Origin: Xiphydria camelus
Lineage: Eukaryota; Arthropoda; Insecta; Hymenoptera; Xiphydriidae
DNA: 64,000 nt
Reading direction: 5' to 3'
Assembly (NCBI GenBank): GCA_963678675.1
Contig: OY783197.1
Coordinates: forward strand, 5,242,400-5,306,399
Shown: in pieces, positions 10,543 to 22,357 of the stretch
Position numbering within the stretch: the stretch's first letter is position 1
How the letters are laid out: every line of letters starts with the position of its first letter
Made by a program: the position numbers and the translations under genes
Notes under the pieces: generated by a model
Told to the model about the DNA's origin: nothing
Databases searched by the model: none
What the model saw: the letters and a program-made list of their open reading frames with translations, nothing else

Positions 10543-11833
10543 CCCCGATAGCCAGGTGGCTTTACAGTGGTGGCACTGTGGGACCACGCGGTGACTTTGA
10601 GAAACATCACAGTGATGTCTTGGTGCGTGCCCACTGGGGTACCACTGTGGCATCACGCAGTGCACACGGTGGATAAAGTGGATAAAGTAGGATTTTGCAA
10701 AAGGGGAACTGCATGCAGTGACTTTACCGAGGTTTTTCACTGCAGTGCCGCCGCCTGCCACCAGTCTAGTAGTGTCGCTTTTTTTTTCACGCCCTAATGG
10801 GATTTGAACCTGCGATCTTTAGAATACGAGATGCTTCGAAACTGGGAATGCTTCGCATTCTACCAATTGAGCCACCGACTCTTCAAGCGCGATGTTGCTC
10901 CACTCCGGTCATAATATAGAAACCGGACATGACAGTGACTGCTTTCGAAAGTTCTCATTAAATTTTTAAAAATAATTTGATCTTTTTCTTTTTGAAAATA
11001 AATGTCAACATAACCACGCAACATAAACAAAGAATTAGTAAATAAAAGTAGTTTTAAAAGTGCAAGTGCAATAATGCCGCTAGTGGAAGGAGAAGCGGTA
11101 TTGAAAGCAGAGAGAGAGGGTTTGTATTTTCCTGCGGAATCAAAAAGAGAAACCAAAATGCAGTGAAAATCGTCGCTTCTTGCGTACAATCGTCACACAT
11201 GGTACTATTTGCCCTACCGATTTACGTACAGAAGCGTTGCAAAAACATGTTTGCGTCTTCCTCTGGCCCAGCTGCACTTGCACGTTACTTCTTTATTGTT
11301 GTTTACTAGTAAGATGTTCACTTCAACTTCGTGAGGAGCACTTGTTATATGTGACGATTGTACGCAAGAAGCGACGATTTTCACTGTATTTTGGTTTCTC
11401 TTTTTGATTCAGCAGGAAAATACAAACTGCTTTTTCAATACCGCTTCTCCTTCCACTAGCGGCATTTTTGACTCTCCTAGAACTGACAAGATATCTTCGA
11501 TATCGATATTCATCACTTATGAATTGGGTTTATTGCACTTGCACTCTTAAAACTACTTTTAGGTATTTACACAAATACTTTGTTTACGTTACATGGTTAT
11601 CTTGACATTCGGTCCGCAACGACGGCCATCTTAGGAAGAACGAAACGCCACCATACAGCGGTGTCCGACGCGAATAAAAGTTCCGTACGGCGTCAGCGAA
11701 TAGACCAATCAGGATCAAGTATTCCGTTCTGGCAAAAATTCGCACTCCGGATCCTCACTGTGGCATCAGAGTAACGTCACTCAGTGACGCCACCGCGTGA
11801 CTTTTGGGTGAAAGTCACGCTTGGCTATCGGGG
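10543..11833 (-). mobile_element. 1.29-kb element D (non-autonomous, CCCCGATAGCC termini)
   Basis: Terminal inverted repeats CCCCGATAGCC and GGCTATCGGGG, each followed inward by CACNGTG repeats. The interior holds a tRNA-like segment, an internal palindrome (about 11067-11470) around GCCGCTAGTGGAAGGAG, and a stretch with CCAATCAGGATC near one end (AGCGAATAGACC...). No transposase. D is the exact mirror of D', and the copy at 51691-52980 (E) is a diverged relative. Confidence 0.85.
10799..10883 (-). ncRNA. tRNA-like segment in D
   Basis: The minus strand reads TGGCTCAATTGGTAGA, matching the Pol III A box, and 50 nt later GGTTCAAATCC, matching the B box, then a short oligo-A. The 3' stem does not pair well and the spacing is longer than a normal tRNA, so this is a tRNA-derived pseudogene or SINE head rather than a working tRNA. 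Confidence 0.6.
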
Positions 11834-11861
11834 GTATGTCCCACGTGGGACATACGGTATA

Positions 11862-12131
11862 CCGTATGTCCGTCTCTGTACTGGCCAGTTTGAAAGTTAC
11901 CTTCGGATAGGCTTGGTCGGTAATCGAGACATTTAGGTACCGTAATTATAATTATTTTCGTAATTTCCATTATTCACAAATTCACAATTTCGAAGTTAGA
12001 CGCCTCGATCTTCCGAATTGACATACACTCTAACTGCCGACTCGATTTCTACCATATTAAATGACTCGAGTACCGACCAAGCCTATCCGAAGGTAACTTT
12101 CAAACTGGCCAGTACAGAGACGGACATACGG
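11862..12131. mobile_element. MITE M2 at the palindrome centre
   Basis: Terminal inverted repeats of about 60 bp starting CCGTATGTCCGTCTCTG, TA on both sides, and a non-coding 140-bp core. A second, reverse-oriented copy lies at 58710-58977. On both sides it is enclosed by GTCCCACGTGGGAC palindromes, which look like ends of a related element. Confidence 0.8.
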
Positions 12132-12159
12132 TATACCGTATGTCCCACGTGGGACATAC

Positions 12160-13378
12160 CCCCGATAGCCAAGCGTGACTTTCACCCAAAAGTCACGCGG
12201 TGGCGTCACTGAGTGACGTTACTCTGATGCCACAGTGAGGATCCGGAGTGCGAATTTTTGCCAGAACGGAATACTTGATCCTGATTGGTCTATTCGCTGA
12301 CGCCGTACGGAACTTTTATTCGCGTCGGACACCGCTGTATGGTGGCGTTTCGTTCTTCCTAAGATGGCCGTCGTTGCGGACCGAATGTCAAGATAACCAT
12401 GTAACGTAAACAAAGTATTTGTGTAAATACCTAAAAGTAGTTTTAAGAGTGCAAGTGCAATAAACCCAATTCATAAGTGATGAATATCGATATCGAAGAT
12501 ATCTTGTCAGTTCTAGGAGAGTCAAAAATGCCGCTAGTGGAAGGAGAAGCGGTATTGAAAAAGCAGTTTGTATTTTCCTGCTGAATCAAAAAGAGAAACC
12601 AAAATACAGTGAAAATCGTCGCTTCTTGCGTACAATCGTCACATATAACAAGTGCTCCTCACGAAGTTGAAGTGAACATCTTACTAGTAAACAACAATAA
12701 AGAAGTAACGTGCAAGTGCAGCTGGGCCAGAGGAAGACGCAAACATGTTTTTGCAACGCTTCTGTACGTAAATCGGTAGGGCAAATAGTACCATGTGTGA
12801 CGATTGTACGCAAGAAGCGACGATTTTCACTGCATTTTGGTTTCTCTTTTTGATTCCGCAGGAAAATACAAACCCTCTCTCTCTGCTTTCAATACCGCTT
12901 CTCCTTCCACTAGCGGCATTATTGCACTTGCACTTTTAAAACTACTTTTATTTACTAATTCTTTGTTTATGTTGCGTGGTTATGTTGACATTTATTTTCA
13001 AAAAGAAAAAGATCAAATTATTTTTAAAAATTTAATGAGAACTTTCGAAAGCAGTCACTGTCATGTCCGGTTTCTATATTATGACCGGAGTGGAGCAACA
13101 TCGCGCTTGAAGAGTCGGTGGCTCAATTGGTAGAATGCGAAGCATTCCCAGTTTCGAAGCATCTCGTATTCTAAAGATCGCAGGTTCAAATCCCATTAGG
13201 GCGTGAAAAAAAAAGCGACACTACTAGACTGGTGGCAGGCGGCGGCACTGCAGTGAAAAACCTCGGTAAAGTCACTGCATGCAGTTCCCCTTTTGCAAAA
13301 TCCTACTTTATCCACTTTATCCACCGTGTGCACTGCGTGATGCCACAGTGGTACCCCAGTGGGCACGCACCAAGACAT
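12160..13378 (+). mobile_element. element D' (left part; interrupted by B)
   Basis: Inverted counterpart of D. It runs to 13378 and resumes at 17504-17577 after the insertion of B. The uninterrupted sequence at the junction is seen in copy E at about 52907-52915, which proves the insertion. Flanks ...CATAC and ACGGTAT suggest a 2-bp AC duplication for D'. Confidence 0.85.
13112..13203 (+). ncRNA. tRNA-like segment in D'
   Basis: Same A-box (TGGCTCAATTGGTAGA) and B-box (GGTTCAAATCC) arrangement as in D, now on the plus strand. Confidence 0.6.
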
Positions 13379-16300
13379 CCCAGATAGCAAAGTGGCGCCA
13401 CCGTGACTGCACACTGCTTTCACGCGGTGTATTCGAGTGCATGCACTGGGGTGTCCATCTGTCTGTGCACCGTGAAGCCACGCTGCAGTCACGCAGTGTG
13501 AGCACCGAGTGGAAGCACTGTGGCATAACAGGGTGACTCCACAGTGCTTGTACTGTGAGATGATGGTGTAGACCCAGTGGCTTCGCTGTGAAGTTATCAT
13601 ATGGACTACAGGGATGTATTCTAATAAAATATTTATATTAAAAAACAACATTTCTTTTACTATTCCATTTATTAAATGAACATATTGTAGCTGGAGATCC
13701 CAATATTAACATATCAAAATGTATTATCCGTCAATTCCCGGGAAAATTTATAATTAATTAAAAACTCGAAGTTTTGGCCCTAAGCCACTTTATAGTATAG
13801 TCTTATTAGATATTCGCGAAACAATTTATTAGTGTCAGGATAAAACCGGTACCAATCGATAGGAAAAAAACTCCTGAATGACATATAGAAATGGGTAATC
13901 TTCAAATTGACGAGAAATAATGTAATTAATTAAAAACTACCTGTCAAAATCACATGCCAACAAATCGCGAAGCTATATTTTTTCTGTAACCAATTTCATA
14001 AATAAAAATATCCCAATGTAGAGGAGAAAATTCTTTACAAATTTCAAGTCGGAACTTATAGTCTACGATGCACCGTTTTTGTGTAATAAATTATTATACA
14101 TATCGATACCTTACTTTGAAAACCTCGTAAGTGCAATTTTGGACAAAAATGCCATTTATAGCTTACTGCGTTAAGATTTAAAATCTGAACACACAGTAAG
14201 CTATAAATGGCATTTTTGTCAAAAATTGCACTTACGAGGTTTTCAAAGTAAGGTATCGATATGTAATTCAAATTGGCTTAAATCGATCAGCTGATCGTTA
14301 CGCGACGCTCCTTTATTACGCGTGCAACTAACGGAGGAAAGCGCGTTCCGCAATCTATTCAAATTTATACTCTTTTTCCTGGGCATCCTAGATTTACTCG
14401 ATCAAAAAAATGAAGCTACCAATTTGTAGCGGGGAAAATTTACTATGAAATTGATGCAAGAACCTACTTGACAAAATGCACGGTTAATTTATAATAATTT
14501 TTTGAAAGTCCCGGTGTATGAAAGTACAATAAGCTGCGCATGGCGCGTTTTACGTGGTCGCCATGAGAACAGCTGATTGCTTGGCGAAATATGCTCAGGG
14601 GTGCTATTCTCGACGCGTGGGAAATGCTTTTCGTGGACGAAATATTTTTCGTTAACGGACGTAAAATTTCGTCGATCACTTTCGTTAACGATTCGAATAT
14701 CCCTTCCAAGATAGATCTCGTCAACGAAATTAATTTTCTCACACGAAAAATGTGTTTACATCCCTTAGCGACGTCTTCTTTTTAGAATCTCGTTTAATCA
14801 CTTAGCAACGACCCGTCGCATCGGCCCACCACCTCGTCATGCAACTCACCGGCATACAAATACCAAACAACATTCGTTGACGAAAACAGTGAGAACGACG
14901 AATGACAATTTCGTCAACGAAAAAAGTAATTTCGTTAACGAAGGAGTTTCGTATGGGAAAAAATTCCGTGTACAAAATTTCTCAAACGAAATAATAATTC
15001 CGTTCACGAAATCGTTTCTAACGTGTCGAGAATTGCCCCGCAGGGGCAATTGCGTTTTGGTTGAGAAATTTTGTACGCGAAATTTTTTCCCATACGCGCG
15101 AAACTCCTTTGTTAACGAAATTACTTTTTTCGTTGACGAAAGTGTCATTCGTCGTTCTCGCTGTTTTCGTCAACGAATGGGTTTGGTATTTATCCGGGGC
15201 GGTGGGCCGATGCGACGGGTCGTTGCTAAGTGATTAAACGAGATTCTAAAAAGAAGACGTCGCTAAGGGATGTAAACACATTTTTCGTGTGAGAAAATTA
15301 ATTTCATTGACGAGATCTATCTTGGAAGGAATTTTCGAATCGTTAACGAAAGTGATCGACGAAACTTTAAATCCGTTAACGAAAAATATCTCGTCCACGA
15401 AAAGCATTTCCCACGCGTCGAGAATAGCTCCCCTGAAATTACTTTCGTACACCGTGTTCATTTCCCGCATGTCTCCCTTGAGCTTCTCCATCACCACGAA
15501 TATCCTCTCCGGCGTCTCGAACATCCTCTCGAGATTGACGACTCCGCTGTGGGAGAGATTCTGCAGGATGGCTACTTCGTTCTTGAGCTGGGCCTTTTGC
15601 TCGGTGGGAAAACGCAGCTTGTCGATCACCTTTATCGCCATCGCGCGGCCGGTCTTGCGATGAACTCCGCCGTAGATGATACCAAATTAACCCGAGCCAA
15701 GAACTTCGTCCGGGAAGATGTGATAGAGCTGGTGTCATGTCGGTTACGCGTTCCTCTGGCTCGGTTGTCGACTGCTCCTACCGACCTGTGGAAAACGACG
15801 CGTGTTTTTCGGTATAGCGTCGGTACGCGTTCGCGCGCACACTCGCGAGCTCTGAACGTACTTGCCGATCCGGAGGTGACGGGCATCAATGCCTGCCTGA
15901 TATTCGTTTTCCAGGTCCTCGCCAAGTGAGCGCCAACGCCACTTTCCGGCGGTGGAAGCTGACCACTAGCACCTCCGTAGAGGGGATCTTCGCCGACGTA
16001 GTAATCGACGTTGGCCGTTCTCAATTCGAAACAATGCATCGTGCCTGGAAGGAGAGAATGCGCGCGTTGTACATCGACTAAACGCGCACAGACAATTTCT
16101 AACGATATACATATGTACTCACGAGAATGTTGTTCCCTGGCGGCGGCGACGACTAGAATTTCAGCCAACGGAATCTCTTTGAAGTACTTGGAACTGCTGT
16201 CGCTTTGGAACAGAATTATGGCCTTTGTGTCCAATCGCCAGTAATGTCTCTTCCTCTGAAAACACGCGCGCCTTAATGATGGGGGAAGCGAAACCGAATC

Positions 16301-17503
16301 AGCGCCACGTCGTCAACCTACCATCGGATCGCGATTCGTCGAGTGCACCATCCATCCTTCCTTCAGGATCTTGGAGCCGCGTCGTTTCATGTGCTTGGCG
16401 CTTTGAACTATTCACATCAGCGGTATATTGTTACTCGGCGATGAGCTGCACCTGCGTTATCGCGTACGAGGTACCAAGTGTGACGGAGGGAGTGATGGAG
16501 AAGAAAAAAAGATAAAGTATCGCAAGTGTCGAGATACAACGTTGATTGAATAATTACCTCGATGGTCTGGAATTTTGAAATTCGTCGGAAGATGCGTCGT
16601 CATGGCACGGAACGAGGTCCTACGGAAATATCATACGCCTAAAACGATTCTTAGTGCGCTTTCCTCGTGTTTCCTTGTGTTTATGCGATTAGAGGGGGGA
16701 TGATGACAGGTTGGCTTATTGTCACTTCGCTGTAGACTCCCAGCATAGCTCGGTCGTTCGCAAGGGCCTCTTCGGTGTCCCGGAGCTCCCGAGGCGGTTT
16801 CTCGCGAGGGTCGCTCGTCTGGTGTTTCTCTGCTGGCCTTTGCGGTCTTTCGTCAACCGACGCTATGTAGCGGCGGCCATGATGGCGTTCGTGCCACGAG
16901 GGAACTCGATACGACAGACTTCGTAATCGTTGCATACTGCCTAAACGCCGGCCTCGCCGCACTTCCATTTCACTTATTCGCACTGCTCCGTGAACACCAC
17001 CATGCACTTTTTATCGCACTCACTCGCGAAAAACCCGACTAAAGTTCCGAATTTCGTAGGAGCGATCCGCCACACGTCCGCACTGCTCGACCACCGAACC
17101 TTTAAATTTAATTACGAACACGCGTTCCCTGCGTATTAAAATGATTGAGTTAACCCCCGTACTAAAATCTTGAAATTTGCGTAAAACTATGTTGGCGTGC
17201 CGCGGGAGCTGCGTGTTCCGCAGCGAATTCATTAATTCGTTAACAATTTTGTGAAGACAGTGAATTTACCGATATTCATGGTCGGTAAATTTACGAAGTG
17301 TGCACGTCGAAAAGGCACCGTGACTGCACTGAGTGTAACCACTGTGTCTTTATCCTGTGAACCACTCCGTGTGCTCACTGTGTAGCCACGGTGCTTTTAG
17401 TTTGTGTACGCCACGCGATCACGCCACGGTGAGACCACAGTGGTGCCACTACGTGGCAGCACTGCGTGCGGCTAGCGTGTAAATCCACGCTTTGCTGTCG
17501 GGG
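13379..17503 (+). mobile_element. 4.1-kb element, copy B, inserted in D'
   Basis: Same structure as A, with CCCAGATAGC...GCTGTCGGGG ends. The flanks are ...GACAT on the left and ATCACTG on the right, against GACATCACTG in the empty site of copy E. This gives a 2-bp (AT) or 3-bp (ATC) target duplication. It is one of the best-defined insertions in the window. Confidence 0.88.
15443..16411 (-). pseudogene. captured protein kinase D fragment (copy B)
   Basis: Same fragment as in A and C, sense on the minus strand (coordinate = 35403 minus the C coordinate). All lesions are shared. Confidence 0.85.
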
Positions 17504-17577
17504 ATCACTGTGATGTTTCTCAAAGTCACCGCGTGGTCCCACAGTGCCACCACTGTAAAGCCACCTGGCTATCGGGG
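17504..17577 (+). mobile_element. element D' (right terminal part)
   Basis: The last 74 bp of D', including CACNGTG repeats and the GGCTATCGGGG terminus, separated from its body by element B. Confidence 0.85.
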
Positions 17578-17899
17578 ACGGTATGGGGGCAATGGCTTTA
17601 CCAGCAGAGGTCAGTGAGACTGCAGAATGAATGCTTAGTCCACAAGATGGCGTTGATCCGCAGTGAAGACGTCGAGCGCTCCGTTACCGACTGAGCGAAC
17701 CATTCCCGAATATAGCACAAGCGATCTAACCTCACTTCCAGTGACAAGCAATAATATAAGCCGTTTTAAGAGAATTCAAGCGGCTAGTCCAGCATTCAGA
17801 TTAATTAGTCAACAGTTTGCAACTTAAGGCATGCAAATGAATCAGGAGTAGTAATGCCCGTGGGCAAAGATAGCGGTAATTTCCGTATTGGAGCAGAGA
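17578..17899. other. spacer X', no gene
   Basis: Reverse complement of 10220-10542. Nothing further was recognised. Confidence 0.7.
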
Positions 17900-18395
17900 C
17901 CCCGACAGCAAAGCGTGGATTTACACGCTAGCCGCACGCAGTGCTGCCACGTAGTGGCACCACTGTGGTCTCACCGTGGCGTGATCGCGTGGCGTACACA
18001 AACTAAAAGCACCGTGGCTACACAGTGAGCACACGGAGTGGTTCACAGGATAAAGACACAGTGGTTACACTCAGTGCAGTCACGGTGCCTTTTCGACGTG
18101 CACACTTCGTAAATTTACCGACCATGAATATCGGTAAATTCACTGTCTTCACAAAATTGTTAACGAATTAATGAATTCGCTGCGGAACACGCAGCTCCCG
18201 CGGCACGCCAACATAGTTTTACGCAAATTTCAAGATTTTAGTACGGGGGTTAACTCAATCATTTTAATACGCAGGGAACGCGTGTTCGTAATTAAATTTA
18301 AAGGTTCGGTGGTCGAGCAGTGCGGACGTGTGGCGGATCGCTCCTACGAAATTCGGAACTTTAGTCGGGTTTTTCGCGAGTGAGTGCGATAAAAA

Positions 18396-18722
18396 GTGCA
18401 TGGTGGTGTTCACGGAGCAGTGCGAATAAGTGAAATGGAAGTGCGGCGAGGCCGGCGTTTAGGCAGTATGCAACGATTACGAAGTCTGTCGTATCGAGTT
18501 CCCTCGTGGCACGAACGCCATCATGGCCGCCGCTACATAGCGTCGGTTGACGAAAGACCGCAAAGGCCAGCAGAGAAACACCAGACGAGCGACCCTCGCG
18601 AGAAACCGCCTCGGGAGCTCCGGGACACCGAAGAGGCCCTTGCGAACGACCGAGCTATGCTGGGAGTCTACAGCGAAGTGACAATAAGCCAACCTGTCAT
18701 CATCCCCCCTCTAATCGCATAA
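18396..18722 (+). CDS. unrecognised 108-aa open frame in the 4.1-kb element
   Basis: An Arg/Glu/Pro-rich frame with no recognised domain. It lies about 270 bp upstream of the kinase fragment in the same orientation and is identical in all three copies (9398-9724 and 16681-17007 on the minus strand). An overlapping frame also reads protein-like (NDYEVCRIEFPRG) before a TAG, so the true frame is unclear. It may be a second captured host exon or chance. The GC content is higher than in the flanking transposon parts. Confidence 0.25.
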   Translation: MHGGVHGAVRISEMEVRRGRRLGSMQRLRSLSYRVPSWHERHHGRRYIASVDERPQRPAEKHQTSDPREKPPRELRDTEEALANDRAMLGVYSEVTISQPVIIPPLIA

Positions 18723-18991
18723 ACACAAGGAAACACGAGGAAAGCGCACTAAGAATCGTTTTAGGCGTATGATATTTCCGTAGGACCTCGTTCCGTGCCA
18801 TGACGACGCATCTTCCGACGAATTTCAAAATTCCAGACCATCGAGGTAATTATTCAATCAACGTTGTATCTCGACACTTGCGATACTTTATCTTTTTTTC
18901 TTCTCCATCACTCCCTCCGTCACACTTGGTACCTCGTACGCGATAACGCAGGTGCAGCTCATCGCCGAGTAACAATATACCGCTGATGTGA

Positions 18992-19960
18992 ATAGTTCAA
19001 AGCGCCAAGCACATGAAACGACGCGGCTCCAAGATCCTGAAGGAAGGATGGATGGTGCACTCGACGAATCGCGATCCGATGGTAGGTTGACGACGTGGCG
19101 CTGATTCGGTTTCGCTTCCCCCATCATTAAGGCGCGCGTGTTTTCAGAGGAAGAGACATTACTGGCGATTGGACACAAAGGCCATAATTCTGTTCCAAAG
19201 CGACAGCAGTTCCAAGTACTTCAAAGAGATTCCGTTGGCTGAAATTCTAGTCGTCGCCGCCGCCAGGGAACAACATTCTCGTGAGTACATATGTATATCG
19301 TTAGAAATTGTCTGTGCGCGTTTAGTCGATGTACAACGCGCGCATTCTCTCCTTCCAGGCACGATGCATTGTTTCGAATTGAGAACGGCCAACGTCGATT
19401 ACTACGTCGGCGAAGATCCCCTCTACGGAGGTGCTAGTGGTCAGCTTCCACCGCCGGAAAGTGGCGTTGGCGCTCACTTGGCGAGGACCTGGAAAACGAA
19501 TATCAGGCAGGCATTGATGCCCGTCACCTCCGGATCGGCAAGTACGTTCAGAGCTCGCGAGTGTGCGCGCGAACGCGTACCGACGCTATACCGAAAAACA
19601 CGCGTCGTTTTCCACAGGTCGGTAGGAGCAGTCGACAACCGAGCCAGAGGAACGCGTAACCGACATGACACCAGCTCTATCACATCTTCCCGGACGAAGT
19701 TCTTGGCTCGGGTTAATTTGGTATCATCTACGGCGGAGTTCATCGCAAGACCGGCCGCGCGATGGCGATAAAGGTGATCGACAAGCTGCGTTTTCCCACC
19801 GAGCAAAAGGCCCAGCTCAAGAACGAAGTAGCCATCCTGCAGAATCTCTCCCACAGCGGAGTCGTCAATCTCGAGAGGATGTTCGAGACGCCGGAGAGGA
19901 TATTCGTGGTGATGGAGAAGCTCAAGGGAGACATGCGGGAAATGAACACGGTGTACGAAA
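18992..19960 (+). pseudogene. captured protein kinase D fragment (copy C, sense strand)
   Basis: Host protein kinase D is a diacylglycerol-responsive Ser/Thr kinase. This fragment covers the PH domain and the start of the kinase domain. Blocks in order: 18992-19081 (KHMKRRGS, KEGWMVHS); intron 19082-19147; 19148-19280 (RKRHYWRLD, SKYFKEIPLAEIL); intron 19281-19358; 19359-19541 (MHCFELRTANVDYYVGED, WKTNIRQALMPVT); intron 19542-19617; 19618 onward ([48 protein letters not shown]). Similarity stops near GDMREM. Lesions: TAG at 19623-19625, an extra C before QLYHIF, and TAA at 19714-19716 in the Gly-rich loop, where GSGQFG is expected. Retained GT-AG introns show DNA-level capture. Family recognition is from memory of the PKD sequence but is extensive. 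Confidence 0.88.
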
Positions 19961-22024
19961 GTAATTTCAGGGGAGCTATTCTCGACGCGTGGGAAATGCT
20001 TTTCGTGGACGAGATATTTTTCGTTAACGGATTTAAAGTTTCGTCGATCACTTTCGTTAACGATTCGAAAATTCCTTCCAAGATAGATCTCGTCAATGAA
20101 ATTAATTTTCTCACACGAAAAATGTGTTTACATCCCTTAGCGACGTCTTCTTTTTAGAATCTCGTTTAATCACTTAGCAACGACCCGTCGCATCGGCCCA
20201 CCGCCCCGGATAAATACCAAACCCATTCGTTGACGAAAACAGCGAGAACGACGAATGACACTTTCGTCAACGAAAAAAGTAATTTCGTTAACAAAGGAGT
20301 TTCGCGCGTATGGGAAAAAATTTCGCGTACAAAATTTCTCAACCAAAACGCAATTGCCCCTGCGGGGCAATTCTCGACACGTTAGAAACGATTTCGTGAA
20401 CGGAATTATTATTTCGTTTGAGAAATTTTGTACACGGAATTTTTTCCCATACGAAACTCCTTCGTTAACGAAATTACTTTTTTCGTTGACGAAATTGTCA
20501 TTCGTCGTTCTCACTGTTTTCGTCAACGAATGTTGTTTGGTATTTGTATGCCGGTGAGTTGCATGACGAGGTGGTGGGCCGATGCGACGGGTCGTTGCTA
20601 AGTGATTAAACGAGATTCTAAAAAGAAGACGTCGCTAAGGGATGTAAACACATTTTTCGTGTGAGAAAATTAATTTCGTTGACGAGATCTATCTTGGAAG
20701 GGATATTCGAATCGTTAACGAAAGTGATCGACGAAATTTTACGTCCGTTAACGAAAAATATTTCGTCCACGAAAAGCATTTCCCACGCGTCGAGAATAGC
20801 ACCCCTGAGCATATTTCGCCAAGCAATCAGCTGTTCTCATGGCGACCACGTAAAACGCGCCATGCGCAGCTTATTGTACTTTCATACACCGGGACTTTCA
20901 AAAAATTATTATAAATTAACCGTGCATTTTGTCAAGTAGGTTCTTGCATCAATTTCATAGTAAATTTTCCCCGCTACAAATTGGTAGCTTCATTTTTTTG
21001 ATCGAGTAAATCTAGGATGCCCAGGAAAAAGAGTATAAATTTGAATAGATTGCGGAACGCGCTTTCCTCCGTTAGTTGCACGCGTAATAAAGGAGCGTCG
21101 CGTAACGATCAGCTGATCGATTTAAGCCAATTTGAATTACATATCGATACCTTACTTTGAAAACCTCGTAAGTGCAATTTTTGACAAAAATGCCATTTAT
21201 AGCTTACTGTGTGTTCAGATTTTAAATCTTAACGCAGTAAGCTATAAATGGCATTTTTGTCCAAAATTGCACTTACGAGGTTTTCAAAGTAAGGTATCGA
21301 TATGTATAATAATTTATTACACAAAAACGGTGCATCGTAGACTATAAGTTCCGACTTGAAATTTGTAAAGAATTTTCTCCTCTACATTGGGATATTTTTA
21401 TTTATGAAATTGGTTACAGAAAAAATATAGCTTCGCGATTTGTTGGCATGTGATTTTGACAGGTAGTTTTTAATTAATTACATTATTTCTCGTCAATTTG
21501 AAGATTACCCATTTCTATATGTCATTCAGGAGTTTTTTTCCTATCGATTGGTACCGGTTTTATCCTGACACTAATAAATTGTTTCGCGAATATCTAATAA
21601 GACTATACTATAAAGTGGCTTAGGGCCAAAACTTCGAGTTTTTAATTAATTATAAATTTTCCCGGGAATTGACGGATAATACATTTTGATATGTTAATAT
21701 TGGGATCTCCAGCTACAATATGTTCATTTAATAAATGGAATAGTAAAAGAAATGTTGTTTTTTAATATAAATATTTTATTAGAATACATCCCTGTAGTCC
21801 ATATGATAACTTCACAGCGAAGCCACTGGGTCTACACCATCATCTCACAGTACAAGCACTGTGGAGTCACCCTGTTATGCCACAGTGCTTCCACTCGGTG
21901 CTCACACTGCGTGACTGCAGCGTGGCTTCACGGTGCACAGACAGATGGACACCCCAGTGCATGCACTCGAATACACCGCGTGAAAGCAGTGTGCAGTCAC
22001 GGTGGCGCCACTTTGCTATCTGGG

Positions 22025-22155
22025 AGACGGACATACGGTACAGTACGGTAACTACCGACTCGACTTCTACCGGTATGTATTAAATGACTCAAGTACCGAC
22101 CAAGCCTCCCCGAAGGTAACTTCAAACTGGCCCGTACAGAGTGGGACATACGGTA
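22025..22155 (+). mobile_element. partial MITE M2
   Basis: Contains GACGGACATACGG, the CCGACTCGA...TCTACC block, and the arm ACCGACCAAGCC...CCGAAGGTAAC ending in GGGACATACGGTA. It is a diverged half of the family at 11862 and 58710, abutting the end of copy C. Confidence 0.6.
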
Positions 22156-22357
22156 GATCCTCTGGACCTACTAAATCCACCAGATCAACTCGATCAACAA
22201 GTACAAATGAAGGGTCCGTGGTCAAAACCTGTTAACTGACATTTTTTTCGAAATTGACTGTTTTGTATTTTCTGGAACATTTTTTTTATGCAGTCAATAT
22301 GCCACCAACGAAACTGCGAAATTCCTTTTAGTTTTTTTGATGTGTAAACATCTATGC
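22156..22357. other. flank of T1, no feature seen
   Basis: About 200 bp of AT-rich sequence without recognisable gene or repeat. Confidence 0.5.

Larger units (their letters stand above)
6061..22024. repeat. giant inverted repeat (arms about 5.9 kb) with one extra insertion
   Basis: The order A (6096-10219), X (10220-10542), D (10543-11833), central MITE (11862-12131) is mirrored by D', X' (17578-17899), C (17900-22024). The only large asymmetry is element B (13379-17503), which sits inside D'. Every open frame in A reappears unchanged in C on the other strand. Both outer ends are the same transposon terminus (CCCAGATAGC and its complement), but no matching target duplication is visible outside them. 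6061-6095 is a short spacer. Confidence 0.9.
17900..22024 (-). mobile_element. 4.1-kb element, copy C (inverted)
   Basis: Reverse-complement copy of A/B with the same nested MITEs. The kinase fragment and the 108-aa frame are sense on the plus strand here. Confidence 0.85.

Noticed and set aside
11180..11407. Small frames in elements D, D' and E
   Set aside because: They fall in the arms of an internal palindrome and show no conserved product; identity reflects recent duplication.
13112..13203. Functional tRNA gene
   Set aside because: The T-stem and acceptor do not pair, the length is too great, and all copies lie in a transposon.
6061..22060. Target-site duplication for the whole giant inverted repeat
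   Set aside because: Flanks CTC and AGA do not match at any length, so it cannot be called one transposition unit.
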